Assembly (NCBI RefSeq): GCF_001870905.1
Contig: NZ_LNDC01000081.1
Coordinates: 19,090 to 70,107 of the forward strand
Source of the DNA: Geitlerinema sp. PCC 9228
GTDB taxonomy: Bacteria; Cyanobacteriota; Cyanobacteriia; Cyanobacteriales; PCC-9228
DNA length: 51,018 nt
Reading direction: 5' to 3'
Numbering within the stretch: position 1 is the first letter of the stretch; each line of letters opens with the position of its first letter. The notes under the pieces were generated by a model that worked only from the letters and a program-made list of their open reading frames with translations, ran no database searches and had not been told where the DNA came from. This document shows positions 42,690 through 51,018 of this stretch, one piece after another. A program made the position numbers and the translations under genes.

Positions 42690-43553
42690 ATGAAAAAAAA
42701 TTCTCCTAAAATTCTTTCAAGTCTGCTGGCTCTATCCTCCGCCTTCCTAGCAGCATCTCCCGTCATTGCTCAAACCGAAATCGAATTTGGTGAAGATGCC
42801 ATCAATCGAACCATTCAACAAGATGGAATTCAGATAACAGTCAACTACGAACCCATAGAAATCGGCACCGGTAGCGATCGTAAAAACCTACAATATACCA
42901 TTTCCTATCAAGGGAAAGAAAGGGTTGCCGAGAAAAAATTTACCTTTTATACAGGAAGTGCTTTTCTACAAGATTTAGATAATAACGGCATTTCAGAAGC
43001 AATTGTAAAAACTTTCAGCGGCGGTGCCCATTGCTGTACCATTTTTAGCATTTACAGCTGGGATGGCAACCAGTTCGTAGAAACAGCAGTAGGCGGAGAT
43101 GGTGCCGGCGGTTCGTTTATGGATATAGACAACGATGGAACCACTGAATTTGTTACCATGGATAATGCTTTTCTCTATCAGTTTAGTTCCTACGCCGGTT
43201 CGTTTCCGCCAACGAAGATTTTAAAATTTGCAAGTGGTGATTGGGTTGACGTAACGCGGCAGTATCCCCAATATTTAGAATCCGTTGCCGCCAGCATGTA
43301 TCAAACCTTTGTTAGTAACAAAAATAGTGGCGAAGTGAACGGCATTTTAGCGGGATACGTTGCCCAGAAAATTTTGTTAGGGGAATATCGAGAGGGATGG
43401 GATTTCATGCTAGCCAATTACGATCGCACTTCGGATTGGGGATTAGAAATTTATGAAGGAAATACGCAAGTAGGAACGTATTCTGATTTTCCCACAGCGT
43501 TGCGGATGTTTTTAATCGAACAAGGATATCTGCAACCGAACGACTCGTTATAG
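42690..43553 (+). CDS. exported protein with VCBS/FG-GAP-like Asp-rich motifs
   Basis: A 287-residue protein with a signal peptide ending near VIA-Q (residue 27). The mature part has DLDNNGISEAIV and DIDNDGTTEFVT, calcium-binding-like loops seen in integrin-type FG-GAP repeats, and HCCTIF between them. The role is unknown. The ATG at 42690 has GAGGA 10 bp upstream; a longer frame begins at 42408 but lacks a signal. The last codons are part of a unit that is repeated twice more downstream (43613-43837). Confidence 0.75.
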   Translation: MKKNSPKILSSLLALSSAFLAASPVIAQTEIEFGEDAINRTIQQDGIQITVNYEPIEIGTGSDRKNLQYTISYQGKERVAEKKFTFYTGSAFLQDLDNNGISEAIVKTFSGGAHCCTIFSIYSWDGNQFVETAVGGDGAGGSFMDIDNDGTTEFVTMDNAFLYQFSSYAGSFPPTKILKFASGDWVDVTRQYPQYLESVAASMYQTFVSNKNSGEVNGILAGYVAQKILLGEYREGWDFMLANYDRTSDWGLEIYEGNTQVGTYSDFPTALRMFLIEQGYLQPNDSL

Positions 43554-43837
43554 AATATTTGTACCTGGGGCACGAATTTTGTCGGGTGGGCATTGCCCAC
43601 CCTACTAGCTTTGGGATGTTTTTCATCGAACAAGGGTACCTGCAACCGAACAACTCATTATAGAATATTTGTGCCTGGGGAACGAATTTTGTCGGGTGGG
43701 CAATGCCCACCCGACTAGCTTTGTTGGTAAGAAAAAGCGTTGCGGATGTTTTTCATCGAACAAGGGTACCTGCAACCGAACGACTCGTTATAGAATATTT
43801 GTACCTGGGGCACGAATTTTGTCGGGTGGGCATTGCC
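43497..43837 (+). repeat. three tandem copies of the gene 3' end plus palindromic hairpin
   Basis: Copy 1 (43497-43612) includes the last 19 codons of the preceding gene and a downstream palindrome GGGTGGGCATTGCCCACCC. Copy 2 (43613-43722) and copy 3 (43737-43837) repeat this with few changes. TCGAACAAGG recurs at 43516, 43626 and 43756. Copy 3 is cut inside the palindrome. The palindrome itself is a widespread cyanobacterial intergenic repeat. The duplicated coding parts lie past the stop codon and are not translated in frame. Confidence 0.85.
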
Positions 43838-43899
43838 CGGGTAGGGCACACCCCCACCAACCCATTTAATTTAAAATAACTTAAAACCCAATTTCAGCT

Positions 43900-45048
43900 A
43901 TGTCTAACAAAAACGATACCGCCGTCACAATCATTGCCTTAATCATTTCCCTCGCCATTGTAGGTGGTGTGGGATGGTGGTTGGTTGGTAATAGCAATTT
44001 TTTAAAACTCAACCAAAGGGCAACGCAAACTACCAAAACCAAAACGCCAGCTACCAGTTCCCAAACCAATTGCCAAACAGATGCAGCAGCCGTTCTCAGT
44101 TTAGCAGTTAGTTCCGACTATCAAACATTAGCCATTGCTCGTTCTGAAGGTCAAATTGAAATTTGGGATTGGCAGAACCAACAAGAAAAAAATGCCCCCC
44201 TGCAAGGTCATAAAGGTCGAATTAACGATATTGCCATGTCTCGAAACGGAAAAATTCTCGTTAGCGGGGGAGGCGATGGAACGGTTAAAGTTTGGGATTT
44301 ACAGACGGGAAATTTACGGCAAAAGCTTCTCAGCCGACAATTTGGTCGTATTCTAAGTGTAGATATTCGTAGCGATGGCACGAAAGTTGCGGCTGGTAGC
44401 AGTACCGGGAAAATTGCTGTATGGAATCTATCAGATAGCAACAGCAATTCACAACCCATACAACTCCAAATAGATAGCCAAAAAACCAAAATCCAAACAG
44501 TTGCCTTTCATCCCACCAATCCCAATATCCTAGCTACTGGCGGCAACGATGGCAAAATTTGGATTTGGAACCTAGACACGCAGCAGCAAACCAATCTTTC
44601 TCCCCTGGAAAAATCCAATGTCACCCATGTTTTTGACCTGGCATTTAGCAGCGATGGAACTCAGCTAGCCAGCGGTACCAATTTAGGAGAAATCGATATT
44701 TGGAATTTGAATACAGGGGAACGGAATACATTAAAATTTAACGCCCATGATTTTTTGGTGAGTGCCGTTCGTTTTGGCAATAACCAACAGTATTTGGCAA
44801 CAGCCAGCTATGATGAAACGGTGAAACTATGGAATTTCAATCCCAGCCAATCCGAACAGCGAGTTAATTCCCTGCGCGGTCATTATGGATTTGTTTACGA
44901 TGTGGCTTTTTTAACGCCAACCGGAGAAACTTTAGCGAGTGCTGGATACGATGGTACGCTTCGGATTTGGCAAAAGAACGACCAACAGCAATGGCAAAAT
45001 GAAATTTTATGTTCGGCAAAAAATACAGGGGGAAATGAAACGCCCTAG
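43900..45048 (+). CDS. membrane-anchored WD40-repeat protein
   Basis: A 382-residue protein. One N-terminal span (about 9-30, IIALIISLAIVGGVGWWLV) is followed by a Thr-rich linker and six or seven WD40 blades, each ending in IW-W or VWDL/IWNL patterns such as GTVKVWDLQTG and GKIWIWNLDTQ. The propeller is probably periplasmic and serves protein-protein contacts; partners are unknown. ATG at 43900. It follows the triplicated repeat. Its stop abuts the stop of the convergent betaine-binding gene without a gap. Confidence 0.9.
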   Translation: MSNKNDTAVTIIALIISLAIVGGVGWWLVGNSNFLKLNQRATQTTKTKTPATSSQTNCQTDAAAVLSLAVSSDYQTLAIARSEGQIEIWDWQNQQEKNAPLQGHKGRINDIAMSRNGKILVSGGGDGTVKVWDLQTGNLRQKLLSRQFGRILSVDIRSDGTKVAAGSSTGKIAVWNLSDSNSNSQPIQLQIDSQKTKIQTVAFHPTNPNILATGGNDGKIWIWNLDTQQQTNLSPLEKSNVTHVFDLAFSSDGTQLASGTNLGEIDIWNLNTGERNTLKFNAHDFLVSAVRFGNNQQYLATASYDETVKLWNFNPSQSEQRVNSLRGHYGFVYDVAFLTPTGETLASAGYDGTLRIWQKNDQQQWQNEILCSAKNTGGNETP

Positions 45049-46080
45049 CTATTGATTTTGCAGTTCTTTTCTGGCTGCTTCCAGCCAACGATTAAACGTT
45101 GGTTGGTTGTTTTGAATCCATTCCCGCGCGTGAGAACGAATGGCGTCGGGGGTATTTTGTCCTTTTTTCATAAGTTGATTTTGAGCGTTAATATCTTCCA
45201 TGGGAATAGTGGCAACTTCTAAGAACCGTTTTGCAACTGGATTGTCATTGAGGAATTGTTCGTTGGCAACAATGCCTATTTTATCGATGGGAAATCCTAG
45301 ATTTTTTCCCTGAAATTTGGTATCCATGTTTTCCAGAACTTGTTGTTCTTCGGGAAGAGCGGTATAGGGAACTTCTAGCCAAATGACTTCTTGCCCTGGT
45401 TGCAATCTTTCGTTTAACCAGTAGGGTGTCCAAGTATAATAAAGAATGGGTTGGTTGTTCTGAAAACGATTTAGCATTTCGTCAACCAGAGCGGAATAAT
45501 TTCCTTTATCGTGTTCTACAGTTTCTCGAAGATTGTAGGCATCGAGATGGTGTTCGATAATGCGTTCGCACCCCCACCCTGGATTGCACCCCACTAAGTT
45601 GGCTTTGCCGTCACCGTCGCTGTCAAAAAGTTGGGCAATTTCTGGATTTTGCAAGTCTTGAATATTGGAAATTCCATGTTTTTGAGCGGTGGGTTTGTCG
45701 ATTAAGTATCCTTGTAAGGCATTTTCGATTAAGGTTCCCACTTTTTGCATGCCTTCTTGTCGGTATTTGGTATGGAGAATATGCCAGTGACTGGCTGTAT
45801 AATCGAGATAGCCTGCCGCGATCGCTTCGTGGAGAAATTGATATTCCACTTCGGTTCCGGAAATGACTTGATATCCCAGTTTCTCCAGTCCCATATTGAC
45901 AACTTCGGTTTGAAATAGTTCTTCTAACGTTCCATAACTAGAACGAACTTTGACTGGTTCTGGAATTTTCTTCAAAGCTTCTGGAGCAACAGAACCACGA
46001 TCGCTGCAACCAGTTAAACTCATGATTGCTAGTATGAGGGAAAGTGCGATCGCGGAAAAAGAGATGCGACTAAATTTCAT
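45049..46080 (-). CDS. glycine betaine/proline-type ABC substrate-binding lipoprotein
   Basis: A 343-residue OpuAC/ProX-family binding protein. The signal peptide ends in a lipobox LTGC (Cys25). KVRSSYGTLEELFQTEVV opens the domain, and GYLDYTASHWHILH, NPGWGCERII and YYTWTPYWLNE carry aromatic residues of the kind that form the quaternary-amine cage. The ligand is inferred, not shown. ProV/ProW partners are absent; the AbgT gene lies 88 bp upstream on the same strand and may share a transcript. Confidence 0.85.
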   Translation of the reverse strand: MKFSRISFSAIALSLILAIMSLTGCSDRGSVAPEALKKIPEPVKVRSSYGTLEELFQTEVVNMGLEKLGYQVISGTEVEYQFLHEAIAAGYLDYTASHWHILHTKYRQEGMQKVGTLIENALQGYLIDKPTAQKHGISNIQDLQNPEIAQLFDSDGDGKANLVGCNPGWGCERIIEHHLDAYNLRETVEHDKGNYSALVDEMLNRFQNNQPILYYTWTPYWLNERLQPGQEVIWLEVPYTALPEEQQVLENMDTKFQGKNLGFPIDKIGIVANEQFLNDNPVAKRFLEVATIPMEDINAQNQLMKKGQNTPDAIRSHAREWIQNNQPTFNRWLEAARKELQNQ

Positions 46081-46168
46081 AATGGTTTTTGATTTCGCTC
46101 GAACAACAGTTGATTGTAGCTATGGGAATCAATTTAGCGCAAGTAAAGAGCGATCGCGATTGTTCCGC

Positions 46169-47719
46169 TCACGTTTGATAAATGGGGGCATTGGGACCTA
46201 ACGGCAATTCCAAAACCACCCAGACAAAGAACAACACCAGCCAACTGATTAAGAAGGCAATGCTATAGGGAATCATGAGGGCAATCAAACGCCCAACTCC
46301 CAATTGTTTGTCGTATTGCTGTCCAAAGGCAAGCACCACGGGAAAATAGGGCATCAACGGCGTGATAATATTGGTACTAGAATCACCAATGCGGTAAAGG
46401 GCTTGAATCGCTTCTGGCGAATAGCCAATAAGCATGAGCATGGGCACAAAAATCGGTGCCAAAACTGCCCATTTTGCGGAAGCCGAACCAATAAACAAGT
46501 TTAAAACCACGCTAAAGGCAAGAAATAAGAATAAGGCAGGTACGCCCTCGATGCCCGTTGCTTTGAGAAAATTCGCGCCACTAATGGCAAAAATAATTCC
46601 CAAATTGCTCCAATCAAAATAAGCAATAAACTGTGCTGCTATAAATGCCAGAACCAAATAATATCCTAGGGAACTCATGGCTTTCGACATGGTATTGGCG
46701 ACATCTCTATCGGTGCGGATGGTGCCCGCGACTTTGCCATACGCCAGACCAGGAAAGAAAAATCCCAATGCCACTAGAAAGACAATTCCTTCCATAAACG
46801 GCGAGGAAATCGATTTGATAAGTTCGGAGGTTTCTGGATCCCGCAAGACAGCTTGTGGAGGTAATGTTAAAAGGGCGATACAGACAAGATAGGCAAGTAA
46901 GGCATATCCCGCCCAACGCAATCCTTTCCGTTGCGAAGGGGTTAGTTCTTCAACTTCGTTTGTTTCGGGTTCCTCATTGTTGTAGGTGCCTAATCTGGGT
47001 TCTACGATATAGTCGGTAACGTACCAGCCTACAAAAGCGATCGCAACGGTAGAAACTGCCATAAAATAGTAATTTGCCATGGCATTTACAGTATACGCTT
47101 TCTCGATTAACTGGGCAGCACTTTGGGATAATCCTGCTAGCAAGGGATCCAGTGGATTGATAATCAAATTGGCACTAAAGCCACCGGAAACCCCAGCAAA
47201 TCCGGCAACCAAACCAGCGATGGGATGGCGGTGGAAAGCTCGAAATACCACTGCCGATAGAGGAACCAAAATGACATACCCCGCATCTGCTGCTAAATTC
47301 GACATCACCCCGGCAAACACCACCATGGGAGAGGCAAATTTGGCGGGGGTAACGAGAATTAGCCGTCGTAAGGCGGTGGACAATAAGCCACTATGTTCGG
47401 CAACGCCAACGCCTAACAAGGCGACGAGAACGGTACCTAAAGGGGGAAATTGGACAAAGTTGGGTACGGCTTCGCTGACAATACGACGAATGCCTTCTGC
47501 TGTAAGTAAGGAAACGGCTTCTACGGTTTCTTCTTTGGCTGGGTTGACGACGGCAAGGTTCGCCCAAGATGCGATCGCGCTAGCAAAAATGGTAAACAGG
47601 GCAAGGAGGGCAAATAGCGTTACTGGGTCTGGTAAGCGATTCCCAAGGCGTTCGATAAAGTTGAGAATTGTCGCCAATCCTCTAGTTTGCTGAGGCTTTG
47701 GGGAGGGTGATTGACTCAT
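46169..47719 (-). CDS. AbgT-family transporter
   Basis: A 516-residue membrane protein with about 11-13 hydrophobic spans. GNRLPDPVTLFALLALF, LLGVGVAEHSGLLSTALRR, SNLAADAGYVILVPL and GDSSTNIITPLMPYFP are AbgT landmarks. Characterised members import p-aminobenzoyl-glutamate or export sulfonamides; the substrate here is unknown. ATG at 47719. The betaine-type binding protein follows after 88 bp. Confidence 0.92.
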   Translation of the reverse strand: MSQSPSPKPQQTRGLATILNFIERLGNRLPDPVTLFALLALFTIFASAIASWANLAVVNPAKEETVEAVSLLTAEGIRRIVSEAVPNFVQFPPLGTVLVALLGVGVAEHSGLLSTALRRLILVTPAKFASPMVVFAGVMSNLAADAGYVILVPLSAVVFRAFHRHPIAGLVAGFAGVSGGFSANLIINPLDPLLAGLSQSAAQLIEKAYTVNAMANYYFMAVSTVAIAFVGWYVTDYIVEPRLGTYNNEEPETNEVEELTPSQRKGLRWAGYALLAYLVCIALLTLPPQAVLRDPETSELIKSISSPFMEGIVFLVALGFFFPGLAYGKVAGTIRTDRDVANTMSKAMSSLGYYLVLAFIAAQFIAYFDWSNLGIIFAISGANFLKATGIEGVPALFLFLAFSVVLNLFIGSASAKWAVLAPIFVPMLMLIGYSPEAIQALYRIGDSSTNIITPLMPYFPVVLAFGQQYDKQLGVGRLIALMIPYSIAFLISWLVLFFVWVVLELPLGPNAPIYQT

Positions 47720-48325
47720 AGGCGATTTTGGTAGCGGTTTCTAGAGAGATAACAAAAAATTCCCTAAAATGGAAGCTACAGGGCAAATCGAAATAAACGC
47801 CGAAGTCTGGAAAGCATCTTTTCTGGCAGTTCTAAAACCGGAATTAGCGATCGCGCTTTGAAAGATATCCTCTATGCCAGCAATTTTGTAGAGTCTCCAT
47901 GGAAGTAGCTTGACTTGTTCGTATTTGTTTGGATATCAGAATAGAAGAAAAAACACTTTTGGTTTTATTACTGAAAAATTTTAAGGTTGCAAAACGATTC
48001 AAATATAAAGCGTAAAATCGGGAAAACTGCTATAATACATCTCTTAAACGAGAACGAGTTTTTTGGGGGAATTTGATAAGGAAAGGCAGAACTGAAGCCA
48101 ACGCAGAAGCTATGTCGCAACCTAAATCAGAACATTACCAACTATCTAGCTTCTTACTCTGAGGGAAATCTATTTTCCAATCCATCAGCAAAAAAATATT
48201 AACCCAACGCTCCCCATCTCCAACCACCCTTACCAAAGAACTCCCCATTCTCCATCTCCAACCCCACCACAATATGGCAAAATTCATAAAGGTACACATT
48301 CACCAGTTCGCCATCCCGTTTCTCC
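47720..48325. promoter_or_regulatory. 606-bp intergenic region, valS leader
   Basis: No gene seen. An extended -10, TGCTATAAT (48028-48036), is the best promoter-like site and points toward valS, which would give a leader of about 280 nt. The -35 is poor. AACGAGAACGAG followed by six T (48048-48064) lies just after it, but I cannot draw a stable stem. The left 250 bp should hold the promoter of the AbgT gene. Confidence 0.35.
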
Positions 48326-51018
48326 ATGAGTGAAACCAGCAACAACCTAGCCAAACAATACGACCCCAAAACCACCGAAGCCAAATGGCAGCAGTTTTGG
48401 GCAGACAAGCAAATCTTTCAAGCCGACCCCAACCATCCCGGCGAACCCTACTGCATCGTCATCCCGCCACCCAACGTCACCGGCAACCTGCACATGGGAC
48501 ACGCCTTTGAAGCCTCCCTCATCGACGTGTTGGTTCGCTACCATCGCATGCAGGGATACAACACCCTGTGGCTGCCGGGAACCGACCACGCCAGCATCGC
48601 CGTGCAAACCATTCTCGACAAACAACTGAAAGCCGAAGGCACCAACCGCTACGAACTCGGTCGGGAAAACTTCATGCAAAGGGCGTGGAAGTGGAAAGAA
48701 GAATCCGGCGGTCAAATTGTTAACCAACTGCAACGTTTGGGCGTATCCGTGGATTGGAGTCGGGAACGCTTTACCATGGATGCCCAGCTTTCCGATGCGG
48801 TTCTGGAAGCTTTTGTTCGCCTCTACCAAGACGGGTTAATCTATCGCGGGAACTATATGGTGAACTGGTGTCCCGCCAGTCGTTCGGCTGTTTCCGACTT
48901 GGAAGTGGAACCAGAAGAAGTCAACGGGCATCTGTGGCAATTCCGCTATCCCATTAGCGATGGTTCCGGCTATGTGGAAGTCGCCACCACCCGTCCGGAA
49001 ACCATGTTGGGGGATACGGCAGTGGCGGTGAACCCCAACGACGATCGCTACCAGCATTTAATCGGACAAACCCTCACTTTACCCATTCTACAACGAAAAA
49101 TTCCAGTTATCGCTGACGAACAGGTAGACCCAGAATTTGGTACCGGTTGCGTCAAGGTAACGCCCGCCCACGACCCCAATGACTTTCAGATGGGGCAACG
49201 CCACAAGCTAGAATTTATTAGCATTATGAACTTGGATGGCACCCTCAATGCCAATGCGGGAGAATTTGAGGGGCAAGAACGGTTTGTGGCGCGCAAAAAT
49301 GTGGTCAAACGCCTGGAAGACGATGGCTATCTGGTTTCGGTGCAAGATTATCTCCATACCGTTCCCTACAGCGATCGCGGTAAAGTTCCTGTAGAACCCC
49401 TCCTATCTACCCAGTGGTTTGTCAGCATTCAACCCCTCGCCGATAAAACCCTAGATTTCCTGGACAACCAAAACCTGCCCCGCTTCATTCCGGAACGTTG
49501 GAAAAAGGTCTATCGGGATTGGCTAGCCAATATCAAAGACTGGTGCATTTCCCGGCAACTGTGGTGGGGACATCGCATTCCCGCTTGGTATGCCGTTAGC
49601 GAAACCAACGGCGAAATTACCGACGATACCCCCTTTGTCGTGGCGAAAAACGAGGAAGAAGCCAGGGGGCAGCTCAAAGCACAATTTGGCGAAAATGTCA
49701 AGATCGAACAAGACCCGGATGTGTTGGATACCTGGTTCTCCTCCGGATTGTGGCCCTTTTCTACCTTGGGATGGCCCCACAACACCCAAGATTTAGAAAC
49801 CTACTATCCCACCACTACCCTGGTCACCGGCTTCGATATTATCTTCTTCTGGGTCGCCCGCATGACCATGATGGCTGGGTATTTCACCGGCACCATGCCT
49901 TTTAAAGATGTGTACATCCACGGGTTGGTGCGGGATGAGAACAACAAGAAAATGTCCAAATCCGCCGGCAATGGTATCGATCCGCTGTTGCTGATGGAGA
50001 AATACGGTACCGATGCCCTGCGCTATACTTTGGTCAAGGAAGTGGCTGGTGCCGGTCAGGATATCCGTCTGGAATACAACCGCAAAACCGACGAATCTGC
50101 CTCGGTGGAAGCTTCCCGCAACTTCGCCAACAAGCTGTGGAACGCGGCACGGTTCGTGTTGATGAATTTGGACGAACAAACCCCGGTCCAGTTGGGGATG
50201 CCAGCGGTGGAAAATTGCCAATGGAGCGATCGCTGGATTCTCTCTCGCTACCAGCAAACCGTCAAAAAGACCAGCGATTACCTGAGTAGCTACGGGTTGG
50301 GCGAAGCCGCCAAGGAACTGTACGATTTTATTTGGGGCGATTTCTGCGATTGGTACATCGAACTGGTGAAAGCCCGCCTGCAAGGGGATGATGCCGATTC
50401 CCGCCGGGTGGCACAGCAAGTTCTTGCCCACGTCAACGAAGGGATTCTCAAACTCATGCATCCCTTCATGCCCCATTTGACCGAGGAAATTTGGCAAACT
50501 CTGACAAAAGCTAATGCCGAACAAACCCTCGCCTTGCAAAACTATCCCAGCTACGACGAATCCTGGGTCAACACGCAGCTAGAAACCGACTTTGACTTGC
50601 TCATTGGCACCATTCGCTCCATTCGCAATTTACGCGCCGAAGCCGAAATCAAGCCCAACACCGCCGTGGGGATTATCTTACAAAGCGAAAGCGATCGCGA
50701 ACGGCAAGTTTTGGAACAGGGGCAAGCCTACATCGAAAACCTGGCCAAAGCCAACCCCCTGACCATTACCGCCACCCTCGACGAATCCATGCAGCAAACG
50801 TTAGCTGGCGTGGTGGGAACGGTACAGGTCTTGTTGCCTTTGGCTGGGGTGGTTGATGTGAGCGAATTGCGTGCCAAATTAGAAAAACGCCTGCAAAAAG
50901 TGGAAGCGGAAGTGAAATCCTACCAAGGGCGCTTGCAAAATCCCAATTTTGTCAACAAAGCGCCAGAACCGGTGGTGGAAGGGGCGCGCAACGCCCTCGC
51001 CGAAGCCGAAAAACAGGC
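48326..51018 (+). CDS. valS: Valine-tRNA ligase (partial, runs off the right edge)
   Basis: 897 complete codons are present from the ATG at 48326, with no stop before the window end; only the last few residues are missing. It is a class I synthetase charging tRNA-Val. The HIGH-type motif is HMGH within [15 protein letters not shown], and the KMSKS motif is KKMSKSAGN. The editing domain ([19 protein letters not shown]) and C-terminal coiled-coil arm (about 860 on, [18 protein letters not shown]) are visible. The N terminus [14 protein letters not shown] fits the family. A long leader precedes it. Confidence 0.96.
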   Translation, partial: MSETSNNLAKQYDPKTTEAKWQQFWADKQIFQADPNHPGEPYCIVIPPPNVTGNLHMGHAFEASLIDVLVRYHRMQGYNTLWLPGTDHASIAVQTILDKQLKAEGTNRYELGRENFMQRAWKWKEESGGQIVNQLQRLGVSVDWSRERFTMDAQLSDAVLEAFVRLYQDGLIYRGNYMVNWCPASRSAVSDLEVEPEEVNGHLWQFRYPISDGSGYVEVATTRPETMLGDTAVAVNPNDDRYQHLIGQTLTLPILQRKIPVIADEQVDPEFGTGCVKVTPAHDPNDFQMGQRHKLEFISIMNLDGTLNANAGEFEGQERFVARKNVVKRLEDDGYLVSVQDYLHTVPYSDRGKVPVEPLLSTQWFVSIQPLADKTLDFLDNQNLPRFIPERWKKVYRDWLANIKDWCISRQLWWGHRIPAWYAVSETNGEITDDTPFVVAKNEEEARGQLKAQFGENVKIEQDPDVLDTWFSSGLWPFSTLGWPHNTQDLETYYPTTTLVTGFDIIFFWVARMTMMAGYFTGTMPFKDVYIHGLVRDENNKKMSKSAGNGIDPLLLMEKYGTDALRYTLVKEVAGAGQDIRLEYNRKTDESASVEASRNFANKLWNAARFVLMNLDEQTPVQLGMPAVENCQWSDRWILSRYQQTVKKTSDYLSSYGLGEAAKELYDFIWGDFCDWYIELVKARLQGDDADSRRVAQQVLAHVNEGILKLMHPFMPHLTEEIWQTLTKANAEQTLALQNYPSYDESWVNTQLETDFDLLIGTIRSIRNLRAEAEIKPNTAVGIILQSESDRERQVLEQGQAYIENLAKANPLTITATLDESMQQTLAGVVGTVQVLLPLAGVVDVSELRAKLEKRLQKVEAEVKSYQGRLQNPNFVNKAPEPVVEGARNALAEAEKQ

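Noticed and set aside
43405-43710. 101-residue minus-strand frame with GWAMPT repeats
   Set aside because: It comes from reading the GGGTGGGCATTGCCCACCC palindromic repeats; such frames are common false genes.
48347-48829. 160-residue minus-strand frame
   Set aside because: It lies wholly antisense to valS, whose motifs are clear; it is a shadow of codon bias.
1-51018. CRISPR array or tRNA/rRNA gene
   Set aside because: No regularly spaced repeats and no tRNA T-loop/anticodon pattern or rRNA sequence was recognised by eye on either strand.

Overview
The window is cyanobacterial chromosome. GCGATCGC-type (HIP1) octamers are scattered throughout. Many genes belong to families that are cyanobacterial or plastid-specific: a Raf1-type Rubisco assembly factor, an RbcR-type LysR regulator, NdhD1/NdhF1, DUF760, DUF3038/DUF4335, an ABA4-like protein, a TIGR02450 Trp-rich protein and a Pilin_GH protein. 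Genes are dense, on both strands, mostly single or in pairs. No rRNA, tRNA or CRISPR array was seen. The right edge cuts valS a few codons short of its end.

Layout. 1-5.7 kb: a 40-residue membrane peptide, an HtrA-type protease, DUF760, scpB, an ABC ATPase, a Trp-rich protein, and dxr (isoprenoid synthesis). 5.75-8.85 kb: a Pilin_GH lipoprotein, cobO and a glycosyltransferase-like gene, with three homologous noncoding transcription units between them that have good sigma70-type promoters. 8.8-15.4 kb: a BlaI/M56 sensor pair, wecB, an orphan phosphorothioation-associated gene, an exported protein, and the DUF4335/DUF3038 pair. 15.6-17.7 kb: an IS200/IS605-family element with intact tnpB, a tnpA remnant with an internal deletion, and a structured noncoding block. 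17.7-26.2 kb: apt, a peptide-type ABC permease, pstB with a fused PstC-PstA permease, raf1, and a prolyl oligopeptidase. 26.3-32.9 kb: ndhD1, ndhF1, a thioredoxin, nnrU and divergent rbcR, a cluster linked to photosynthetic and respiratory electron flow. 33-41.9 kb: two Ser/Thr kinases (one fused to WD40 repeats), a pentapeptide protein, an ABA4-like protein, a 31-residue membrane peptide, recJ, yraN and a conserved hypothetical. 42.4-51.0 kb: an exported protein whose 3' end is triplicated in tandem, a membrane-anchored WD40 protein, a betaine-type binding protein, an AbgT-family transporter and valS.

Most genes are housekeeping (isoprenoid, cobalamin, purine salvage, phosphate uptake, NDH-1, DNA repair, tRNA charging). 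The least explained parts are the repeated noncoding RNA candidates at 5.8-6.1 and 8.7-8.8 kb, the structured block beside the TnpB element, the lone Dnd-associated gene, the PstC-PstA fusion, and the kinase-WD40 protein with an altered kinase core. All functional calls rest on reading the sequence and family knowledge; no database search was run.
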